Source of the DNA: Actinomadura barringtoniae
GTDB lineage: Bacteria > Actinomycetota > Actinomycetes > Streptosporangiales > Streptosporangiaceae
Assembly: GCF_017573505.1 (NCBI RefSeq)
Contig: NZ_JAGEOJ010000020.1
Span: forward strand, 1-64,000
Direction of reading: 5' to 3'
Length of the DNA: 64,000 nt
Below are positions 1-10,300 of the stretch, piece after piece (positions within the stretch are counted from its first letter, which is position 1; each line of letters opens with the position of its first letter). The notes under the pieces are model-generated. The model made no database searches, was not told the DNA's origin, and saw nothing but the letters and a program-made list of their open reading frames with translations. A program made the position numbers and the translations under genes.

Positions 1-3000
1 GATGTCCGTGCCGGCGCCGAGCCTCGACAGGAGCACGGCCAGCGCCGCCTGCAAAAGCATGAACACCGTCACGCCCTCACGACGAGCCACCTCCACCAAC
101 GCCTCATGCACGTCCGCTGGAACCGAGAACTCCACGGCGTGGCCAGTGTGCGACGCCACCGCCGGACGAGGACGATCGAAAACCAGGTTCAGCTCCGGCG
201 GGACGCCCTCCAGCACCCTGCGCCAGAACTCCACCTGGACCGACACCACAGATGCCGGGTCGGACTCCTCCCCCAGCAATGCTCGCTGCCACATCGCGAA
301 GTCCGCGTACTGCACCGGTAGCGGCGCCCATGCGGGCGCTTCACCGGCGAGCCGCGCCGAATACGCCGACGACAGGTCCCGGCTCAGCGGTCCCCGCGAC
401 CACCCGTCCGCCGCCGCGTGATGGACCACCACCACCAGGACATGACGATCCGGGGCCACCTGGAAGAGGCGGGCACGAAGCGGAAGGTCGGCACCGATGT
501 CGAAGGGCCGCGTCATGTAGTGCCGGATGACCGTCGGCAGGTCGCCTTCGGCGACGTTCTCCCGGGCGAGCGACCAGTCCGGGGCCGGCCGTACCTGTGG
601 ACGAGGCTCGCCGTCCTCGGCCGGGATCACGGTGCGGAGCACCTCGTGCCGGTCGAGCACGTCCCGGAAGGCAACCTCGAGTGCGGCAACGTCGAGGGCA
701 CCGTCGAGCCGCAGGACGAGCGGAATGTTGTAGACGGCACCGGGTCCTTCGAGCTGGTCGAGGAACCACAGCCGACGCTGCCCGAACGACAACGGCAGGT
801 CTTCTGGACGGGCCAGCGGTTTCAACGGCGGACGGGCTGTGGGCGCCGAACTCGCAGCGGCCAGCTTCGCCGGGGTCGGCATCTCGAACAGCGAGCGCAC
901 GCTCACCTCGATGCCGAGCACCGAACTGATGCGCGAGGTGAGGCGGGTGGCGAGGAGAGAGTGGCCGCCGAGGGCGAAGAAGTCGTCGTCCGGTCCCACC
1001 GTGTCGCGCTCAAGGACGTCGGCGAACAGGTGCGCGAGGATCTCCTCGCGGGCGCCCGCCTGCCAGGGGCGGGTCCGGGCAGTGACCTCAGGGGCGGGCA
1101 GGGCAGCGCGATCGACCTTGCCGTGTGCGCTGAGGGGGAGCTCGGGCAGCATCACGATGGCGGCGGGCAGCATGTAGTCCGGCAGATGCCGTCCGGCATA
1201 TTCGCGGACCGCCTGCCCGAGAGCGACCGCCGCGTCGCCGGACCCTTCGTCCGGCTCCACCGGCACCAGGTACGCGACCAGCCGCAGGGCACCCGGCCCG
1301 TCGGCTCGCGCCACGACCGCCGCGGCCGCGATCCGCGGGTGCGCGGACAGCACGGACTGGACCTCGCCCGGTTCGATCCGGAAACCACGGATCTTGACCT
1401 GGTCGTCGCCCCGGCCCTCGAAGACCAAGTCGCCGGCCGGCGTCCAATGGGCGCGGTCACCTGTCGCATACATCCGCTGGCCGGCGCCCTCGCCCGGATC
1501 GGCGAACGGGAGGGCCACGAACCGCGACGCCGTCAGCCAGGGCCGGCCGAGGTATCCGCGCGCGAGCTGGACGCCGGCGACGTAGAGGTCGCCGGTCACA
1601 CCCGCTGGGACCGGTCGAAGCCGCGAGTCCAGTACGAACACCCGGAGGTTCGCGACCGGGCGTCCAATGGGCGCGGAGCCGGTCAGCCCGGCCGTAAGGG
1701 GTGCCGAAATCGAGGCGCAGACGGTGGTCTCGGTGGGGCCGTAGGCATTGACCAGGCGACGCCCGGGTGCCCATCGCCGCGCAAGGTCCGCGGTCAGGTT
1801 CTCGCCGGCCGACACCAGGGTCGCGACTGACTCCAGGTCGCCCGGGTCGAGCACGCTCAGAACGGACGGCGGAAGCGTCGCGTGGGTCACGTGGTGCCGA
1901 CGAGCCAGCTCGGCCACTCCGGCGGCGCTCAACCCTCCACCCGCGGTACGGCCGTCCGGCGGCTCGGTTCCCTCCGGCCCCGGCAGCACGAGCGTCGCCC
2001 CCGAACACAGGGCCATGAGCCATTCCCAGGTGGCCGCGTCGAAGCCGGGAGACGCGAACTGCAGTACCCGGTCACCCGGGCGAACGGCCAAGGCGTCCGC
2101 CTGCGCGACCGCCAGGTTCAGCGCACCGGCCTGGGTCAGCGCCACGCCCTTCGGCCTCCCGGTCGAACCCGAGGTGTAGATCACGTAGGCCAGGCTGCCG
2201 GGCGGTCCTTCGGCGATCGATGCGACGTTCGAGAGGGCTCTGACCCGTGCGATGGTGTCGTCGTCGTCAACGGCGACCGTGAGGCAGGAGCGCGACGACA
2301 CCTGCTCGATCAGGTCGGACTCCCCGATCAGGACCGACGTCTTGCTGTCGGCGATCATGAAGTCGATGCGCTCGGCCGGGTAGGCCGGATCGATCGGGAG
2401 GTAGGCCCCACCGGCCCGGACGACCGCCAGCAAGGTGACCATCAGGTCGATACCTCGGTGCATCAGGACGGCGACGACCGTCTCCGAGCCGACGCCCGTA
2501 CGGGCCAGGTGGTTCGCCAGCTGCGACGAGCGCCGGTCCAGCTCCGCGTAGGAGATCTCGACGTCACCGCTGGCCAGCGCGACTGCGGTGGGGTGGTCGC
2601 GGGCCTGCCGCTTGAAGCGGCCGGCCACCGACCGGTCGTCCGCCAAGTCCGGGACCGTGCGGGTCCCCATGCCAGCGGCGAGTCGGGCTCGGTGATCCGG
2701 CCGCAACGTGTCGACCTGCCCGAGGGTGACCACAGGGCCGTCGCCCAGGGCCGTCTCCAGCGCCTCCACCAGGTGCTCGGCCGTGACGTGCAGGAGGTCG
2801 CCGACGGCCCGAGGGTCCGCGGGTGCGACCGCGTCAACGGTGATGGCGAACGCCTGACTGGCCATCTCGTCGACCGACACGGTCAGCGGGTAGTTGTTCC
2901 GGTCCCAGGTGCGGAGAACGCGGACGCCTTCCAGCCCGCTGGCGGTCTCGTTCTCCTGGTCGGCCGGAAGGCTGTGCCGGTAGTTGAGGAGGGAGGTGAA

Positions 3001-6000
3001 GAGCGGCACGTCCGGGGCGAGGGCACTGGAGCGCTGGGCGAGCGCGAGCGGTGCGTGTTCGTGCTCGAGCAGGTCGGCGAGCTGTGCCTGCATGGCGTTG
3101 ACGGCGTCCAGGACACCGACGCCCTCGACCGGCACCCGGACGGGGAGCGTGTTCATGAACAGCCCCAGGGCACGGTCGGCGCCCAGGCCTGCGTTCATCC
3201 GGCCGAAGAGCACGGTGCCGAAGACGACCTCATTCCGCCCGCTGAGCGTGGCGAGCAGGCGGGCCCAGGCAACGTGCCAGACGGTGGCCGGGCTGACTCC
3301 CAGGTTCCGGGCCAGCACACGGAGACGGTCGTTGAGCGATGTCGTCACCGGCAGCCGGACGCGCGCGGCGCCGCTTCCGTCGCGGTGGGCGTCGAGAAGG
3401 CCGAACGGTGCGGTCGGCTCGTCGACATCGCCGAGAAGGCCGGCGAAGTACTGTTCGTGGGCCGCCGTGGTGGTGCTTCCTCCTCGCGACTCCACGACGA
3501 AGTCCCGGAACGGCAGGGACGGTGGCAGGTCGTTCCCCTTGCCGGTGAGGAAAGCCCGCACCTCCGCGAGCAGCATCTCCTTGCCGGTGTGATCCTGCGT
3601 GAAGTGGTGCCGGCGGATGAGCGCGACCCAGGTTTCGGGCCCCCCGTTCGGCGCCGCCATCGGTGCGACATGGACGTCGATGAGCGGGGCGCGGCCAAGG
3701 TCCATGGTGAGACCGACGTGGTGCATGAGGTCCGCGACTGGGTCCGCAGCGTCGATGTCCAGATGCACTGATGTGACGGGCACCTGCGCTTCCCGCCAGA
3801 CGACCTGCACGGGCTCCCTGACATCGCGCCAGGCGACGGCGGTCCGGAGGATGTCGTGTCGGGCCACCACCTGCTGCAGGGCGGCCAGGAAGGTGTCCAG
3901 CTGCTCCCGGGAGTCGAACTCCAGCGCGGCCGGCGACACGTAAGGGTCCGCGGACTCGTCGGCGAGCAGGGAGTGGAAGAGAATGCCCTCCTGCAGTGGT
4001 GCCAGCGGGTAGATGTCGGCGACGTTGGCGGCCCCGCCGTCCACGCCCGCCACGATGTCGGCGATCTCGTCCTGGGTGAGGTCGGCCAGGGGCAGCATGG
4101 CCGGCGTGATCTCGATTGCATCGGCCGGGATGAGATTGGACGGAACCGCGGCCGGTTCGGGAGCGGTCGCCGCCGCGAGCCCGGCGGCCGTCGGGGTCCC
4201 GAAGATCGCCCGGACCGAGACGGCGATGCCTGCCGTGCGGAGTCTCTCGACAAGCGAAATGGCCAGCAGGGAGTGACCGCCGAGGGCGAAGAAGTCGTCG
4301 TCCGGGCCGACCGAGGGCAGGCCGAGGGTTTCGGCGAGAGCCCGGCAGATGACCTCCTCGCGATGGTCAGCCGGACCGCGTGCCCGGCGCCCGCCGCCCG
4401 CGCGGTCCGGGACGGGGAGCGCCGTACGGTCGAGCTTTCCGTTGCCCGTCAGGGGCAGCCGGTCGAGCACCACGACCGCGGAGGGCACGAGGTGGGCCGG
4501 TAGCCGCCGCCCGGCGAAGGCGGTCAGTTCCCCGGCCAGCTCGGCGCACACGTCCTCATCGACGACAAGCTCGGCCTCATATGGGACGGCGTAGGCGACG
4601 AGACGGAGGTCACCGTGCCCGTCGTCCCTCGCCACCACGGCGACGCCGGCCAAGGCCGGGTGCCCGGCCAGCACGGCCTGGACCTCACCCGGCTCCACGC
4701 GGTACCCGCGGATCTTGACCTGGTCGTCGACGCGGCCGTGGAAACGGAGCCTGCCGTCGGCACCCCAGCGGGCCAGGTCACCCGTCCGGTACATGCGCTC
4801 ACCGGCATCCCCACCGGCGTAGGGGCAGGCGACGAACCTCTCGGCGGTGGACGTGGGCCGGTGGAGGTAGCCGCGAGCCAGCCCCTCACCGGCGAGATAC
4901 AACTCGCCGACGACCCCGGGCGGGACCGGCCGAAGCCGATGGTCGAGCACGAAGGCACGAAGGTTTCCGATCGGGCGGCCGATCGGGGGGTCGGTGTCGG
5001 CGCCGGGCCGGCCGTTCAGCCGTTCGACGACGGCGCCCACGGTGGTCTCGGTGGGGCCGTAGTGGTTGAACACCTTGACCTGGGCCTGCTCGGCCGCGGG
5101 AAGAAGCCGGGACAGGAACGCGGGCGCGGCCGCCTCTCCCCCCAGCACCAGTGACCCGGACGGCAGAACGGCGGCTGTTCCGCCCGGCCCTCCGGCGAGC
5201 GCTTGCAGATGCGACGGCACGGCCTTGAGATGCCGGATCCTGTGGGTCTTCAGGTAGCTGCCGAAGATCGCCGGGTCGGTCACCGCCTCGTCGTCGAGCA
5301 CATGGAGGACGCCCCCCGTGGTGAGGCTGCTGAGGAGCATGGTGTTGCCGAGGTCGGTGACCTGTGGCTGGAGAAGAGCGTAGGTCTCCCCGGCGCGGCC
5401 GAGGCCGAGCCGTTCTCTGGTGGCGGCGACGTAGTTGGCGAGCGAGGCGTGGCTGACGGCGACGCCCTTGGGACGTCCGGTCGAGCCGGAGGTGTAGATC
5501 ACGTAGGCGAGGTGGCTGCGGTAGGTGTCGCGGGCCGGCCGATCCGAGGGCTGGTTCGCGATCTGCGCGGACATCGCCGGATCGTCAACCGACAGCACGG
5601 GGACGCGTCCTGCGGGCAGGTCTTCGAGCACTTCCTCGATGGTCACGAGCAGGGCCGCGCGCGAGTCGTTGATCTGATGGGCGATCCGCTCCGGCGGATG
5701 GGTGGGGTCGAGCGGCAGGTAGGCCGCGCCGGCCTTCCATACCGCCAAGATCGCGGTGATCATGTCGCCGCCGCGAGGCAGAGCCAGACCGACGACGGAC
5801 TCCGGGCCCACTCCCAGATGCAGCAGCTGGTGGGCCAGCCGGTTGGCCCTGCCGTCCAGCTCCTGATAATCGGCCGTGCCGGCCGAGGTGACGACGGCGA
5901 TCGCCTCGGGGTGCGCGGCCGCCGCAGCCTCGAAGGCGTCCGGGACCAAGGCGGCCTCGGGCGAGTCAGTGGCGTTCCACTCGGTGATGACGGCCTGGCG

Positions 6001-7341
6001 CTCCAGCGGCCGGAGCACCTCGATGTCGTGCACCCGGAGCGACGGATCGGCGAGAACGGCGTCCAGGAGCCGGGAGAACCGGTCGGCGAGGTCGACCGCG
6101 CTCGCCTCGTCGAAGAGGTCGGCGGCAACGGTGAGTGCGCCGCGGATCCCGGCCGGTGCACGGCTCGCGTCGAAGGTCTCGCCGATCAGCACGTCGAGAT
6201 CGAACTTCACGCCGGGCCGGGGCAGCTGTACAAGCTCAGTCCGCACCTCCGGAAGATCCAGGTCGCCGTCGGTCGTGGTGAGCATCGTCAGGACGACCTG
6301 GAACAGCGGGTGCCGGGCCAGCGACCGGGCGGGAGCCAGTTCCTCCACCAGTCGTTCGAAGGGAACGTCTTGGTGCGCGTAGGCGTCGAGGTCGGCCGAT
6401 CGGACCCGGGCGAGGACCTCCGCGAAGGTCGGGTCACCGGCCAGGTCGGTCCGCAGGACAAGCGTGTTCACGAAGAAGCCCACGAGGTCGTTCAGGGCCT
6501 CGTCCGTGCGCCCGGCCACCGCCGAACCGATCGGTATGTCGTCGCCCGCGCCGAGACGAGACAGCAGAGTGGCCAGGGCGGCCTGCATGACCATGAAGAC
6601 GGTGACGCCGTGGTCGCGGGCGAGCTCCACGATCCGCCGGTGGCAGGTGGCCGTCAACCGGAGGTCCACCGTGTGACCGCGGTGCGATGCGGCGGTCGGC
6701 CGCCGCCGGTCGACCGGCAGGGCCAGCTCCTCCGGTACGTCCCTGAGTGCCTCGCGCCAGAAGGCGATCTGACGGCTCAATCGCGACTTGGGATCTCCGT
6801 CCGCGCCGAGCAGTTCACGCTGCCAGAGGGCGTAGTCGGCGTACTGGATCGGCAGCGCGGACCAGGCGGGCCCATGCCCGGCGACCCGGGCCCGGTAGGC
6901 CGCCGACAGATCACGCCCGAGGGGTGCCCACGACCAGCCGTCGCCCGCGACGTGGTGCACGACCAGGAGCAGCAGGTGCTGGTCGGCGCCCAAGTGAAAG
7001 AGGCTCGCCCGGATGGGCACATCGCGAGCGAGGTCGAACGGCGACCGTGCGGCCCGTTCGAGCGTCGGCATCAGATCCGCCTCGGCGACATCCTCGACGG
7101 CGAGGGTCCAGTCGAGCTCCGCCATCGGCCGGATCGACTGATGGGGCTCGCCGTCCGGAGCCGGGAAGCTCGTGCGGAGCACCTCGTGCCGCTCGAGGAC
7201 GTCGCGCAACGCAGCCTCGAGTGCACCGACGTCAAGTCCTCCGGTGATGCGGACGGCGATCGGAGTGGTGTAGGTGGTGTCGTCGTCCTCGAGCTGGGCG
7301 AGGAACCACAGCCGGCGTTGTCCGAACGACAGCGGGATCAT
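1..7341 (-). CDS. Non-ribosomal peptide synthetase B, C-A-PCP-E/C-A-PCP-C... (partial at window edge)
   Basis: Modular peptide synthetase, at least 2447 codons, open to the left edge with no stop. Its ATG (7341-7339) overlaps the TGA of the upstream NRPS in an ATGA, so the two are translationally coupled. Order seen: C domain with HHVAGDG near residue 128; A domain (YTSGSTG near 613) with pocket D-L-T-K-V-G-H-V-G-K, read as Asp; PCP (GGHS near 1023); a condensation domain opening with YPLAPLQEG near 1113 whose active-site motif reads HHFTQDH near 1245, the style of dual epimerization/condensation domains; A domain (near 1719) with pocket D-A-W-T-V-A-A-V-C-K, read as Phe; PCP near 2124; and the first part of another C domain (HHAAADG near 2304). 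The pocket readings were aligned by eye to GrsA. Epimerization at the fourth residue is inferred. No thioesterase is visible; it would lie outside the window. Confidence 0.95.
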   Translation of the reverse strand, partial: MIPLSFGQRRLWFLAQLEDDDTTYTTPIAVRITGGLDVGALEAALRDVLERHEVLRTSFPAPDGEPHQSIRPMAELDWTLAVEDVAEADLMPTLERAARSPFDLARDVPIRASLFHLGADQHLLLLVVHHVAGDGWSWAPLGRDLSAAYRARVAGHGPAWSALPIQYADYALWQRELLGADGDPKSRLSRQIAFWREALRDVPEELALPVDRRRPTAASHRGHTVDLRLTATCHRRIVELARDHGVTVFMVMQAALATLLSRLGAGDDIPIGSAVAGRTDEALNDLVGFFVNTLVLRTDLAGDPTFAEVLARVRSADLDAYAHQDVPFERLVEELAPARSLARHPLFQVVLTMLTTTDGDLDLPEVRTELVQLPRPGVKFDLDVLIGETFDASRAPAGIRGALTVAADLFDEASAVDLADRFSRLLDAVLADPSLRVHDIEVLRPLERQAVITEWNATDSPEAALVPDAFEAAAAAHPEAIAVVTSAGTADYQELDGRANRLAHQLLHLGVGPESVVGLALPRGGDMITAILAVWKAGAAYLPLDPTHPPERIAHQINDSRAALLVTIEEVLEDLPAGRVPVLSVDDPAMSAQIANQPSDRPARDTYRSHLAYVIYTSGSTGRPKGVAVSHASLANYVAATRERLGLGRAGETYALLQPQVTDLGNTMLLSSLTTGGVLHVLDDEAVTDPAIFGSYLKTHRIRHLKAVPSHLQALAGGPGGTAAVLPSGSLVLGGEAAAPAFLSRLLPAAEQAQVKVFNHYGPTETTVGAVVERLNGRPGADTDPPIGRPIGNLRAFVLDHRLRPVPPGVVGELYLAGEGLARGYLHRPTSTAERFVACPYAGGDAGERMYRTGDLARWGADGRLRFHGRVDDQVKIRGYRVEPGEVQAVLAGHPALAGVAVVARDDGHGDLRLVAYAVPYEAELVVDEDVCAELAGELTAFAGRRLPAHLVPSAVVVLDRLPLTGNGKLDRTALPVPDRAGGGRRARGPADHREEVICRALAETLGLPSVGPDDDFFALGGHSLLAISLVERLRTAGIAVSVRAIFGTPTAAGLAAATAPEPAAVPSNLIPADAIEITPAMLPLADLTQDEIADIVAGVDGGAANVADIYPLAPLQEGILFHSLLADESADPYVSPAALEFDSREQLDTFLAALQQVVARHDILRTAVAWRDVREPVQVVWREAQVPVTSVHLDIDAADPVADLMHHVGLTMDLGRAPLIDVHVAPMAAPNGGPETWVALIRRHHFTQDHTGKEMLLAEVRAFLTGKGNDLPPSLPFRDFVVESRGGSTTTAAHEQYFAGLLGDVDEPTAPFGLLDAHRDGSGAARVRLPVTTSLNDRLRVLARNLGVSPATVWHVAWARLLATLSGRNEVVFGTVLFGRMNAGLGADRALGLFMNTLPVRVPVEGVGVLDAVNAMQAQLADLLEHEHAPLALAQRSSALAPDVPLFTSLLNYRHSLPADQENETASGLEGVRVLRTWDRNNYPLTVSVDEMASQAFAITVDAVAPADPRAVGDLLHVTAEHLVEALETALGDGPVVTLGQVDTLRPDHRARLAAGMGTRTVPDLADDRSVAGRFKRQARDHPTAVALASGDVEISYAELDRRSSQLANHLARTGVGSETVVAVLMHRGIDLMVTLLAVVRAGGAYLPIDPAYPAERIDFMIADSKTSVLIGESDLIEQVSSRSCLTVAVDDDDTIARVRALSNVASIAEGPPGSLAYVIYTSGSTGRPKGVALTQAGALNLAVAQADALAVRPGDRVLQFASPGFDAATWEWLMALCSGATLVLPGPEGTEPPDGRTAGGGLSAAGVAELARRHHVTHATLPPSVLSVLDPGDLESVATLVSAGENLTADLARRWAPGRRLVNAYGPTETTVCASISAPLTAGLTGSAPIGRPVANLRVFVLDSRLRPVPAGVTGDLYVAGVQLARGYLGRPWLTASRFVALPFADPGEGAGQRMYATGDRAHWTPAGDLVFEGRGDDQVKIRGFRIEPGEVQSVLSAHPRIAAAAVVARADGPGALRLVAYLVPVEPDEGSGDAAVALGQAVREYAGRHLPDYMLPAAIVMLPELPLSAHGKVDRAALPAPEVTARTRPWQAGAREEILAHLFADVLERDTVGPDDDFFALGGHSLLATRLTSRISSVLGIEVSVRSLFEMPTPAKLAAASSAPTARPPLKPLARPEDLPLSFGQRRLWFLDQLEGPGAVYNIPLVLRLDGALDVAALEVAFRDVLDRHEVLRTVIPAEDGEPRPQVRPAPDWSLARENVAEGDLPTVIRHYMTRPFDIGADLPLRARLFQVAPDRHVLVVVVHHAAADGWSRGPLSRDLSSAYSARLAGEAPAWAPLPVQYADFAMWQRALLGEESDPASVVSVQVEFWRRVLEGVPPELNLVFDRPRPAVASHTGHAVEFSVPADVHEALVEVARREGVTVFMLLQAALAVLLSRLGAGTDI

Positions 7342-10300
7342 GAGGATTCCTCCGGTGGACGCATGCGCCGCAACGTGGGCCGGGCCGTGTCGGCCTCGTC
7401 GAGCGCGACCGCGAGGGCGGCAACGGTCGGGGTTCGGAACACGGTGCGGATCTCCAGCTCGAGGCCGAGCAGGACCCGAATCCGGGAAACGAGCCGTGTC
7501 GCGAGCAGAGAATGCCCGCCGAGGGCGAAGAAGTCGTCGTCCACGCCTACGGTGTCGAGACCGAGCACCTCGGCGAAGGCTCGGCACAGCGCTTCCTCTC
7601 GCGGGTCGCCCGGCGGGCGGGCCGCGACTCGTTGGGGCGGTCGCTGCGCCAGCAGTGCGGCCCGGTCGAGCTTGCCGTTGCCGGTGAGCGGGAGTTGGTC
7701 GAGGACGGTGAAGACCGAGGGGACAAGGTGGCCGGGCAGCCGTTCGACGGCGTGGTCGCGCACGAGCGTCGTCAGGTGCTCGACTGTCTCGTCCGCGCTT
7801 CCGGGGGCCGGCACGAGGTATGCCTCCAGGCGAAGGTCACCGGCCGGGTCCGGCCGGGCCGTGACGACGCTGCGGGCGACCGCCGGATGCATCGATAGAA
7901 CGGCTTCGACCTCTCCCGGTTCCACACGGTGCCCGCGGATCTTGATCTGGTCGTCGGCTCGGCCGGCGAAGACGAGGTTCCCGTCCGGCGTCCAGCGGAC
8001 CCTGTCACCGGTGCGGTACATCCGTTCCCCGGCGGCGCCGTCCGGTCCGGCGAAGGGACAGGCGACGAAGCGCTCGGCCGTCGCCCCCGGCCGACCGGCG
8101 TATCCTCGGGCGAGTCCGGCGCCGACCGTGTACAGCTCGCCGGTGACCCCGGCGGGAACCGGATTCAGATAGTCGTCCAGCACGTAGGCCGCCAGCCCGT
8201 CGAGCGGGGTACCGATGGGCGCCGCCCCGCCGGGCAGCCATTCGGTCGTGAGCCGACCGGCGACCGTGCCGATCGTCGTCTCGGTGGGTCCGTAGTGGTT
8301 GTGGACGGCGACGCCGCGCTCCGCCGCCGCGGCCAGGAGGCCGCGGAGCCAGGGCACCGACGCCGCCTCGCCGCCGAGGACCAACGATCGGCCCGGCAGC
8401 ACGGACGCGGGGCCGGCGGCGGCGCTGAGGGCGGCCAGATGGGACGGAACGGCCTTGAGATGGTCGATTCCGTGGTCACGCACGTAGCCGGTGACCGCGG
8501 CCGGATCGGCCGCGCGGTCGGCCGGCATGATGTGCAGTACTCCCCCCGTGGCCAGGCTCCCGAACAGGGTCGTGTTCCCGAGGTCGGTCGCCGGGGGCTG
8601 CAGGAGCAGATGACGGGCGCCGGAACCGCCGAAACCAAGGCGAGCGGGTGCGGCGGCCAGATAGTTCGCGAGACCGCCATGGGTCACGATCACGCCCTTC
8701 GGCCGCCCGGTCGACCCCGACGTGTAGATGAGGTAGGCGGCGGCATCCGGCGCCGGTAGGCGTTCGGGCGGCGAGTCCGGGGCTGCGGCGATCGCGGCCC
8801 GCACCCTGGCTTCGGCGAAGTCCAGCATCGGCAGGTGCCCCGCAGGCAGGTTGTCGACGACATCGCCGTCACCCAGCAACAGGAGCGCACGAGAATCCGC
8901 CAGCTGGAGGGCGATCCGATCCACCGGGTGCGCCGGATCGACGGCCATGTAGGCGGCGCCCGCCTTCAGCACGGCCAGCAGGGCGACGATCAGGTCGAGC
9001 CCGCGCCCCATGGCGAGCGCGACCACGCTCTCCGCACCGACGCCCTGCGACATGAGGTACCGGGCACAACGATTCGCCCGCGAGTCGAGCTCCGCGTAGG
9101 TCACACGATCGCTGCCGGCCACCACCGCGATTCGGGTCGGGCCGGCGGCGACCTGCTGCGCGAAGCGCTCGACGATCGACTCCCGCCCCCGGGCGGCCGG
9201 CCCGGCCGCCCCGCTCCAGCGGTTCAGACGGCCCTGCTCCTCGTCGTCGACGACGGGAAGCGCGCTCACCCGAAGATCGGGGTCCGCGACCACCTGCTCG
9301 AGCACCCGGGTCAACCGGGCGGTCATCACCGAGGCGGCCTCCTCGTCGAAGAGGTCCGCCGCCAGGCTGATCGTGCCCCGCAGTCCGGCCGGCCAGCCTT
9401 CGTCGTCGAAGACCTCGCCGACCATGACGTCGACGTCGAACTTCGCGCTCGGACGGACCAGCATCAGCGGTTCGCAGTCGAGCCCGGGCAGCCGAAGCGG
9501 CGCATCGAGCGTGTTCTGCATGGTCAGCACCACTTGGAACAGGGGATGGCGAGCCGGGGTCCGCACCGGGGCGAGCTCCTCCACCAGGCGCTCGAACGGC
9601 ACGTCCTGGTGGGCGTAGGCGTCCAGGTCGGTCTCCCGGACCCGGCCGAGGAGCTCGCCGAACGTCGGATCGCCGGACAGGTCGATGCGCAGCACGAGGG
9701 TGTTCACGAAGAACCCGATCAGCTCGTCCAGCGCGGCGTCCGCACGACCTATGACGGCCGATCCGATGGGGACGTCGGTACCGGCTCCCAGGCGGGTGAG
9801 CAACGCGGCGAGGGCGGCCTGAAGGATCATGAAGACGGTGACGCCCCGGGCCTTCGCCAGGAGAACGACCTGCTCGTGCACGGCGGCAGGGAGCTCGAAC
9901 CCGGCCGTGTGTCCCGCGTGCGTCGCCGTCTCGCCGCGAACCCGGTCGGCAGGGAGCGCCAGTTCGTCGGGTGCACCGGCCAGCGCCCGCCGCCAGTAGT
10001 CCAGCTGACGGGCCCCGAGTGCGCCCGGATCGTCGTCGTCACCGACCAGCGCCCGCTGCCAGAGGGCGAAGTCCGCGTACTGCAGAGGTAGCGGCGACCA
10101 CGGCGGAGCCGTGCCCCCTTGACGGGCCTCGTAGGCGACGGCGAGGTCGGCCATCAGCGGGGCTCTCGACCAGCCGTCGCCGGCGATGTGATGCACGACG
10201 AGCACGAGGACGTGCTCGTGCTCGGAGAGACGGAAGAGCCACGCTCGCATGGGAATCTCGGCGACGAGATCGAACGAGTGCCAGGCTGCTCCCTGCACGG

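Noticed and set aside
1882..3771. A 629-codon plus-strand frame
   Set aside because: It is antisense to the dual E/C and A domains of NRPS B and has no recognisable domain.
5203..8172. A 989-codon plus-strand open frame
   Set aside because: It lies wholly opposite the NRPS genes; its composition (Arg/Gly/Asp-rich, no motifs) is that of a GC-driven shadow, while the minus strand shows complete C, A and PCP motifs.
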